From NCBI GenBank assembly GCA_030592465.1, contig JAUVJB010000082.1:1-11731 (forward strand): a stretch of 11,731 nt of DNA. The letters run 5' to 3'. The position numbers and the translations under genes are program-made. Of the stretch, positions 6,606-11,731 are shown in pieces. The notes beneath the pieces are model-generated. The model did no database searches. It saw only the letters and a list, made by a program, of their open reading frames with translations, and was not told the origin of the DNA. The stretch's first letter is position 1. Each line of letters opens with the position of its first letter. This stretch comes from Bacteroidota bacterium (GTDB lineage: Bacteria; Bacteroidota; Bacteroidia; Bacteroidales; B39-G9).

Positions 6606-7373
6606 ATGGTAAGTAAAAATTCAAATCAAGCAAGTGTCGAATTAACTGTTGAAGATAAATTAAGAGCTTTATATACACTCCAACAAGTTGATACAGATAT
6701 TAATAAAATTAAAATTCTTAGGGGTGAATTGCCATTAGAAATTCAAGACCTTGAAGATGAATTGGCCGGACTCGAAACCAGAATTAATAAGCTAAATGAA
6801 GAAATCAGTAATTTAGATACTGAAGTAAAGAATAGAAAAAATGAGATAATTAATGCTGAAGTTTTGATTAAAAAATATAAAGATCAACAAATGAATGTTC
6901 GCAATAACCGTGAATATGATTCTCTTTCTAAAGAAATAGAATTTCAATCATTAGAAATTGAGCTTTGTAATAAAAAAATTAAAGAATATAGTCCGTCAAT
7001 TAAAGAAAAGGATGTGCTTGTCATTAAATCTAAAGCGGATTACGATGAGAGAAAAGGTGATTTAGATATTAAAAAATCTGAATTAGATGATATTATTACT
7101 GAGACACAAAAAGAAGAGGAGCGTTTAGAAAAGAAAGCAGAAAAAATTGAGCAAATGATTGAAGAACGTTTAGTAATTGCATATAATCGTATTAGAAAAA
7201 ATGCAAGAAATGGTTTAGCTGTTGTTTCTGTTCAAAGAGATGCCTGTGGTGGTTGTTTTAATAAAATCCCACCTCAGCGTCAGGTTGATATACGTTCTTG
7301 TAAGAAAATTATTGTTTGTGAATATTGCGGGCGAATACTTGTTGACCCGGATATTGCTAATACTGAAGAATAA
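6606..7373 (+). CDS. Coiled-coil C4-type zinc-ribbon protein (DUF164/CT398 family)
   Basis: A 255-residue protein with a long, charged coiled coil (about residues 30-190, rich in E, K, I and L heptads) followed by a C-terminal zinc ribbon. The four zinc ligands are in CGGC (Cys214, Cys217) and CEYC (Cys238, Cys241); a further Cys232 lies between them. This is the family described from Chlamydia CT398 and related proteins, thought to act as a scaffold or nucleic-acid/protein adaptor; the exact role in Bacteroidota is unknown. Placement directly behind a Nif3-like gene is a recurrent neighbourhood for this family, which supports a shared function or shared regulation. The ATG at 6606 follows the previous stop by 4 bp. 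A strong hairpin terminator begins 9 bp after its stop codon. Confidence 0.94.
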   Translation: MVSKNSNQASVELTVEDKLRALYTLQQVDTDINKIKILRGELPLEIQDLEDELAGLETRINKLNEEISNLDTEVKNRKNEIINAEVLIKKYKDQQMNVRNNREYDSLSKEIEFQSLEIELCNKKIKEYSPSIKEKDVLVIKSKADYDERKGDLDIKKSELDDIITETQKEEERLEKKAEKIEQMIEERLVIAYNRIRKNARNGLAVVSVQRDACGGCFNKIPPQRQVDIRSCKKIIVCEYCGRILVDPDIANTEE

Positions 7374-7382
7374 ATTTTATAA

Positions 7383-7416
7383 AAAAACTATTAGATTTTT
7401 TCTAATAGTTTTTTTT
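7383..7416 (+). terminator. Intrinsic terminator after the zinc-ribbon gene
   Basis: AAAAACTATTAGA (7383-7395) pairs perfectly with TCTAATAGTTTTT (7401-7413) around a TTTTT loop, and the T-run continues to 7416. The 13-bp stem with T and A runs on both sides could work in either direction. It separates the Nif3/zinc-ribbon unit from the downstream repeats. Confidence 0.9.
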
Positions 7417-7474
7417 ATTAATGAACTTCTTCATCTGATAAATTCATGAAGTGTTAATAATAGCTTTTATTATA

Positions 7475-7879
7475 TATAATTTGAGTTGTTATATTTTGCG
7501 TAATATAATTTGTTCCCGAAACTTCGGGATTGTCATTTGTTCGCTTCACTCACTGCTTGCCTCGTGAAATTTGTTGAGCATAAGTTTACCACGCAGAGCG
7601 AAGCTAATATGGAGCGAAACAAATATTTCATCGGGGTCATTTGGCTTTGCTGTCATTAATAGTTTACCTTGTGAAATTTGCTGCGAAGCGAAGCAAAATA
7701 TTTTACCAGGGGCATTAATCATATTAATATAGCCATTTAGCCATTTAACCCTGATACGCTCATTCTTCGCTACGGGGCAAGCAATTTAGCAATAAAATTT
7801 AAAATTTTAAGTATTCGTAGGTATTTTTTTCAGGCAACTGCCTGATAAATTAGCTCAAATTATTACGTATCAGAGTATA
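7475..7879 (+). mobile_element. Interspersed MITE-like element, copy C (405 bp, enlarged)
   Basis: The left end has TATAATTTG (7475), TATATTTTG and TATAATTTG iterons, followed by the palindrome TCCCGAAACTTCGGGA (7514-7529) and GTCATTTG. Two diverged hairpin units follow: left arm GCCTCGTGAAATTTGTT (7559-7575) with right arm AACAAATATTTCATCGGGG (7618-7636), and left arm CCTTGTGAAATTTGCT (7667-7682) with right arm from 7692 to 7712. A third palindrome, TCAGGCAACTGCCTGA (7830-7845), abuts the right end, which runs TAAATTAGCTCAAATTATT and then ACGTATCAGAGTATA. The terminal 24 bp match in inverted orientation at 17 positions, as in copy B. It is nearly twice the size of B or D and occupies most of the 520-bp gap; no reading frame is supported in it. 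Confidence 0.72.
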
Positions 7880-7893
7880 ATTTACCTTTTTAC

Positions 7894-9373
7894 ATGTCCG
7901 GAAAACTATTATTAATACTAATTTATTTTTTCACGCCTTTTTTTATTTATGCAAATTTTGATTTTAATAAGAATTGTAACAATACATTTGATCTTATTCT
8001 TAATTTGCAATTTGATGAAGCTGTAAAAATTATTAAAAAAGAGAAACAAGTTAATCCTAACAATCAGCTTGTTTATTATTTCGAAAATTATATTGATTTT
8101 TTAAAAACTATTACTTCTGATTCTGAAAGTGATTATAAAATATTTCAAACTAAATTTAATTATCGTTTCAATAAATTAAAGCAGTCAAACCAAAATTCAC
8201 CATATTTTCTTTATACACAAGCAGATATTCACTTCCAGTCTGCTATTATTAGTTTTAAGTTTAATGATTATCTTTTAGCGTCATACCATTTTTATAAGGC
8301 ATATAAGTTTATATATTCAAATTTTAACAAACATCCCGATTTTTATCAAAATCATAAATTAATTGGAGCATTTAATCTATTGCTTGGTTCTGTTCCATCT
8401 GATTACAAATGGATTGCAGATTTATTTAATATTGATGGAGACATTAATTATGGAACAAAAGAATTAGAATTATATTATTTACATAGTAAAGAATCAATAT
8501 TTCATACAGAAAGTATTCTTTTCCTGTCTTTTGCCTATCAACATTTTTTTACCTAACAATAAAAGAGCATATATATTTTTAAAACAATGTAATCAATTAG
8601 ACTAATTCAACCCGTTGATTTGTTTTTTTTATGCTAAAGCATGTGTTAAAGCAAATAATAATAATGAGGCTATAACTGTATTAGAAAATTATTTAAATAA
8701 TAAAAAATGCCCTTCAATAAAATATTTCTATTATTTTTTAGGAACAATTGAATTGAATAGGCTTGATTATGATGCATATATTTATTTTAATAAATACCTT
8801 AACTCTTATCAAGGGAAAAATTATATAAAAGCATCTTATCAAAAATTGGCGTGGTATTATTTATTAAATAAAAACTATTCTAATTATGATTATTATATTA
8901 ATAAAGTGAAACAATTAGGTTCTCTTAACACTGAAGCCGATAAACAAGCATATCTTGAAGTAAATCAATCTGTTAAATTAAATGAAATTTTATTAAAATC
9001 AAGACTTTTATTTGATGGTGGATATTTTATCGATGCAAAAAAAATGTTGATAAATAATTTGGATGATAAAAATTTTAAATCTTCAAAAGATAAAATAGAG
9101 TATTTGTACAGACTTGCGAGAGTTTATCATAAATTAAACCGGATAGAAGATGCAAAGAAATATTATAAATTAGTAATTAATAAAGGAAAAGATTTTTCGT
9201 ATTATTTTGCAAAAAATTCCGCATTGCAATTAGCATTAATCTATGAAGATGAATCTAATTACAATAATGCAAAAGTTTATTTTATGAAGTGTTTACATAT
9301 TAATTCAAACGAATACAAAAATAGCATTGAGTTTAGTGCTAAAGCAGGTTTGAATCGGATAAATAATTATTGA
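7894..9373 (+). pseudogene. Secreted TPR-type protein, broken by a frameshift and a stop codon
   Basis: Two fragments read as one gene of about 492 residues once repaired. The first (7894-8556) opens with a signal peptide or anchor (KLLLILIYFFTPFFIYA) and continues as a helical protein with Tyr/Phe-rich repeats; its part GAFNLLLGSVPSDYKW...GDINYG resembles a conserved motif of Bacteroidota TPR proteins. At 8544-8550 a run of seven T residues shifts the frame; with six Ts the protein continues LPNNKRAYIFLKQCNQLD. That frame then meets an in-frame TAA at 8603-8605, after which FNPLICFFYAKACVK and clear tetratricopeptide-like repeats continue to 9373. With two independent lesions a decayed gene is the simplest reading, although the homopolymer shift alone could be a sequencing error. 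If translated, the first fragment would be a truncated secreted protein. The second fragment has only a TTG at 8615 as an early start. The role is unknown; it was probably periplasmic or surface scaffold-like. Confidence 0.8.
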
Positions 9374-9394
9374 GACTTCCAATGTGTTTCTTAC

Positions 9395-9605
9395 TATACT
9401 TTGAGAGGTTATATTTTGCACTTCGGCAAGCTCAGTAGAGCCGTAATATAATTTGCTTGCCCTGTGAAATTGCGAAGCAATATTTCACGGGGTCATTTAG
9501 TTTTATTGACAATTTAAGACAATCAATAAATTAATGACTATATGTTAATGTTATAATTGTTTTATAGTATATAAATTAGCTCAAATTATTACGAAGCAGA
9601 GTATA
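9395..9605 (+). mobile_element. Interspersed MITE-like element, copy D (211 bp, both ends)
   Basis: It begins TATACTTTGAGAGGTTATAT, identical to copy B, 22 bp after the TPR gene stop. Between the second iteron (ending 9418) and the third (TATAATTTG, 9447-9455) there is an extra 23 bp (9419-9441) that B and C lack, containing CTTCGGCAAGCTCAGT. The hairpin is at 9460-9492 (CCCTGTGAAA with TTTCACGGGG, one G-U pair). The right end (9538-9605) matches copy B at 66 of 68 positions and ends CAGAGTATA. The internal GTCATT/GACAAT part is shorter than in B. The copy lies between convergent genes, 31 bp from the helicase stop codon, so it may serve as their shared 3' region. Confidence 0.75.
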
Positions 9606-9636
9606 ATTCATAATCAGGTTTATAAAACATGAATTA

Positions 9637-11067
9637 CTATTCAAAAAAATCGTTTTTAAAATTAACTAAATACAATTTTTCTGTAGAGCGTGTAATAGCA
9701 GTGTATAACCATCTTAAGTATTCAACGTTAAGCATATCATCATTCAAATAACCTTGATCGACAAAAACAGTCTTCCATTGTCCACCTTGTGATTTGTGGC
9801 AAGTTATTGCGTAAGAAAATTTTATTTGTAAAGCATTAAAAAACGGATTGCTTTTTACTAAGTCATATTGTTTTCTTTTTGACTTAATATCTGAATAATC
9901 ATCTAATATTGAGTAATACAATTGCTTATTTTGTTCATTACTTAGCGATGCTGTTTCAATCGACAACGTGCTGAGCATTATTTTTGTGTCAATCTCAATA
10001 TCATAATCAACAAATCGAATTGTAACATCAGCAAACCTAAAACCATATTTTTCTTGATAATTTTTAATGCGTGTAATTTCAACAATATCACCGTTTGCGA
10101 TAAAATCAATTTTATCATTTTCATCAAGCCAGTGATAGTTATTTTTTACAATCATTAAATAATCGCCGGTAGAAATTTCCTCTTCTCTATATAAAATTGA
10201 ATTTCTAATGCCTTGATTATATTTATTTGCTCTTTTATTTGAGCGACTGACAACCATTGTTTGTTCAATTCCATATTTATTATAAGCCGATGCAATCTCC
10301 TCAATTAAATCCTCACCACTAATTCTAACAATATCATCATAACCATGTAATTTTATTTTTGGATAAGAAAAATTAAAAGAGTTATTAGCAATAAGCTCTC
10401 TAACCTCAGTTGCATTAAATAAAATGCCGGAATTAAACGATTGCCTGATAACCTCAGTGAGTTCAAACTCTTTAACTGTTAATCCGCAACTCTCTAAAAT
10501 TTCAGGTTTTAATGCAGGACTCTTATCTAAACCTACCGGAGGGAGTTGAGCTGTATCGCCTACTATTATTAATATACAGTTTTTCCCTTCATATACATAA
10601 TCAATCAGGTCATCCAATAATCTCCCGCTGCCAAACATTGAAGCTTCATTTGACGAATTTGATATCATTGATGCTTCATCAACAATAAAAAAAGTATATG
10701 AATGAAGGTTTTTGTTTAAAATAAATTTTCCAAAACCATCTTTTGATGATTTTTGCCGATAAATTTTTTTATGAATAGTATATGCATTTTTACCTGAATA
10801 AAATGATAAAACTTTTGCAGCTCTTCCTGTAGGAGCCATTAATACTGCTTTTAATCGCAGATTATCTAAAATTTTAACAAACGAACTAATTATTGTTGTT
10901 TTTCCTGTTCCGGCATATCCTTTAAGTAAAAAAATTTTATTATCTTTATCCTGTCTTTTGAAATTAATAATCAGATTAGTTAATTCTTCAATTAGTTTTT
11001 CTTGATCTTTTGTGGGATTATACTTAAAATTTTTTTTAAAGAGGGATAAAATATTATTTTTTATCAT
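9637..11067 (-). CDS. RecD-like SF1B DNA helicase (AAA family ATPase)
   Basis: A cytoplasmic 476-residue superfamily 1 helicase of the RecD/Dda type, expected to unwind DNA 5'-3' with ATP. Motifs in order: Q-motif region with Gln22 (NPTKDQEKL), Walker A GYAGTGKTT (50-58), motif Ia MAPTGRAAKVL (77-87), motif II VDEASMI (129-135), motif III GDTAQLPPVG (170-179), motif IV arginine in VIRQS (206-210), motif V ITCHKSQG (421-428) and motif VI LYTAITR (454-460) in a UvrD_C_2 domain. All catalytic motifs are intact. It is shorter than RecD2 (over 700 residues) because the N-terminal extension is missing; proteins of this size are common in Bacteroidota, often listed only as AAA family ATPase. The start MIKNNILSLF is the only reasonable one. 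The gene stands alone on the - strand, divergent from the gene at 11153 with 85 bp between starts. The specific repair or recombination role is not known. Confidence 0.95.
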   Translation of the reverse strand: MIKNNILSLFKKNFKYNPTKDQEKLIEELTNLIINFKRQDKDNKIFLLKGYAGTGKTTIISSFVKILDNLRLKAVLMAPTGRAAKVLSFYSGKNAYTIHKKIYRQKSSKDGFGKFILNKNLHSYTFFIVDEASMISNSSNEASMFGSGRLLDDLIDYVYEGKNCILIIVGDTAQLPPVGLDKSPALKPEILESCGLTVKEFELTEVIRQSFNSGILFNATEVRELIANNSFNFSYPKIKLHGYDDIVRISGEDLIEEIASAYNKYGIEQTMVVSRSNKRANKYNQGIRNSILYREEEISTGDYLMIVKNNYHWLDENDKIDFIANGDIVEITRIKNYQEKYGFRFADVTIRFVDYDIEIDTKIMLSTLSIETASLSNEQNKQLYYSILDDYSDIKSKRKQYDLVKSNPFFNALQIKFSYAITCHKSQGGQWKTVFVDQGYLNDDMLNVEYLRWLYTAITRSTEKLYLVNFKNDFFE

Positions 11068-11095
11068 TTTATTTAAATAAATTTACATTTTCAAA

Positions 11096-11124
11096 TTGTA
11101 AATTTAAAAATATTTATAATTTTG
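11096..11124 (+). promoter_or_regulatory. Bacteroidota-type promoter for the gene at 11153
   Basis: TTG (11096-11098) and TAATTTTG (11117-11124, matching TAnnTTTG) are 18 bp apart, close to the spacing of the -33/-7 elements of the Bacteroidota primary sigma factor. The -7 box ends 28 bp before the ATG at 11153. It lies in the 85-bp divergent gap; no equally good promoter was found for the helicase on the other strand. Confidence 0.55.
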
Positions 11125-11152
11125 CATTCAAACTTAACTAAATAATTTCAAA

Positions 11153-11731
11153 ATGAGAAAAGTAATTCAAATTTTATTAGCATTACTAATTGTAGTAATT
11201 TCGTACTTTATTGTTGAAAGTGTAATGGAGCCTATCCGTTTTAAAAAAGAAAAAAATTATCGTTACAAGAAAGTAATTCAAAAATTAAAAGATATTAGAA
11301 CTGCTGAATTATCTTATAAAGATGTGAATCAAACTTTTACAGGGAGTTTCGACACTTTAATTAATTTTGTTAAAAACGATTCTATGCCTATCGTAAGAGC
11401 TATTGGTAGAATACCTGATGAGTTAATAGATTCTATTACTGAAGAAGAAGCTGTTAAAAAAGGTATAATTATTCGTGATACAATTAGAATAAGTGTTTTA
11501 GATTCAATTTTTCCGAAGAACTATTTTATTGATTCTTTACGATATGTTCCTTGCGCTGAAAATAATATTGAATTTAAATTAGATGCAGGTATTGTTGTTA
11601 CCGGTTCAAAAGTAAAAGTAAAAGTTTTTGAAGCTTCTGCTTTAAATGTTGACATTTTACACGGCTTAAATAATCAATTAATCATTAACTTAAACGATTT
11701 AGCTAAATTTCCGGGTTTAAAAGTTGGTTCG
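11153..11731 (+). CDS. Conserved membrane-anchored protein of unknown function (3' partial)
   Basis: The frame from the ATG at 11153 is open to the last base (193 codons) and has no stop in the window. The product opens MRKVIQILLALLIVVISYFI, one N-terminal membrane segment (about residues 4-21), followed by a mixed alpha/beta soluble domain that is probably periplasmic. The segment RYKKVIQKLKDIRTAELSYK (about 40-59), directly after the anchor, resembles the start of pilin-like or pseudopilin proteins in general plan, but no prepilin peptidase site is evident, so this is only a resemblance. I recall similar hypothetical proteins with the phrases EEEAIKKGII and FIDSLRYVP in Bacteroidales; the function is unknown. 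A Bacteroidota-type promoter precedes it. It is divergent from the helicase and has the same base composition as its neighbours. Confidence 0.88.
   Translation, partial: MRKVIQILLALLIVVISYFIVESVMEPIRFKKEKNYRYKKVIQKLKDIRTAELSYKDVNQTFTGSFDTLINFVKNDSMPIVRAIGRIPDELIDSITEEEAVKKGIIIRDTIRISVLDSIFPKNYFIDSLRYVPCAENNIEFKLDAGIVVTGSKVKVKVFEASALNVDILHGLNNQLIINLNDLAKFPGLKVGS

Noticed and set aside
7222..7449. Open frame of 75 codons overlapping the zinc-ribbon end
   Set aside because: It is out of frame with the Cys-containing C-terminus and runs through the terminator; the product has no recognisable character.
8615..9373. Second TPR fragment as an independent gene starting at TTG 8615
   Set aside because: The same frame is readable upstream of 8615 with protein-like content (LPNNKRAYIFLKQCNQLD before the stop), so the fragment is the tail of the broken upstream gene.
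3449..9605. IS200/IS605-derived palindromic elements as the source of copies B-D
   Set aside because: That family has subterminal hairpins without terminal inverted repeats; these copies have matched inverted ends, which fits a TIR-type MITE better. Not fully excluded.

Overview
The window looks like chromosomal DNA from an AT-rich member of the Bacteroidota. The evidence is the very low GC of the genes, the absence of clear Shine-Dalgarno sequences, a TTG/TAnnTTTG-type promoter before the last gene, and gene content typical of the phylum: an FtsX/MacB transporter with two permeases, a long-form Nif3 protein followed by a coiled-coil zinc-ribbon protein, and a short RecD-like helicase. The order and genus cannot be fixed from the sequence alone.

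Layout. Bases 1-5121 hold a MacB/LolD-type ABC transporter, all on the + strand: the ATPase (5' end outside the window), two paralogous FtsX-type permeases, and a membrane-anchored HlyD/MacA-type adaptor. Together they would form a tripartite pump or lipoprotein/peptide exporter; the substrate is not readable. The ATPase and first permease are 11 bp apart. The next two junctions are filled with repeats (325 and 617 bp). Bases 5122-5506 hold a hairpin terminator and an unrelated 126-bp inverted-repeat element. Bases 5507-7373 hold a tight pair, Nif3-like protein and zinc-ribbon protein, closed by a strong terminator. Bases 7894-9373 hold a secreted TPR-type gene broken by a frameshift and a nonsense codon. 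A RecD-like SF1 helicase lies on the - strand (9637-11067). Divergent from it is the start of a membrane-anchored protein of unknown function that runs off the window.

The most unusual content is between the genes. Four copies (A-D) of one interspersed element lie in the same orientation in four intergenic gaps, each starting 22-101 bp after a + strand stop codon. Copies B, C and D are bounded by the same pair of imperfect 24-bp terminal inverted repeats beginning TATA(C/A)TTTG and ending CAGAGTATA. The left end carries three TATANTTTG iterons, and a GC-rich hairpin follows. B and D are near identical at both ends but differ inside. A lacks the right end and instead runs into a 17-unit array of AATGACTATY decamers; a second, 15-unit AATGACAATC array lies before the adaptor gene. 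The arrays have a period close to one DNA helical turn and end 42 and 59 bp before start codons. Several separate 16-bp palindromes with 7-bp arms and a 2-bp centre are scattered through the same gaps. No intact transposase, CRISPR array, tRNA or rRNA was seen, and no coding system that looks clearly new; the repeat family is the main candidate for something undescribed.
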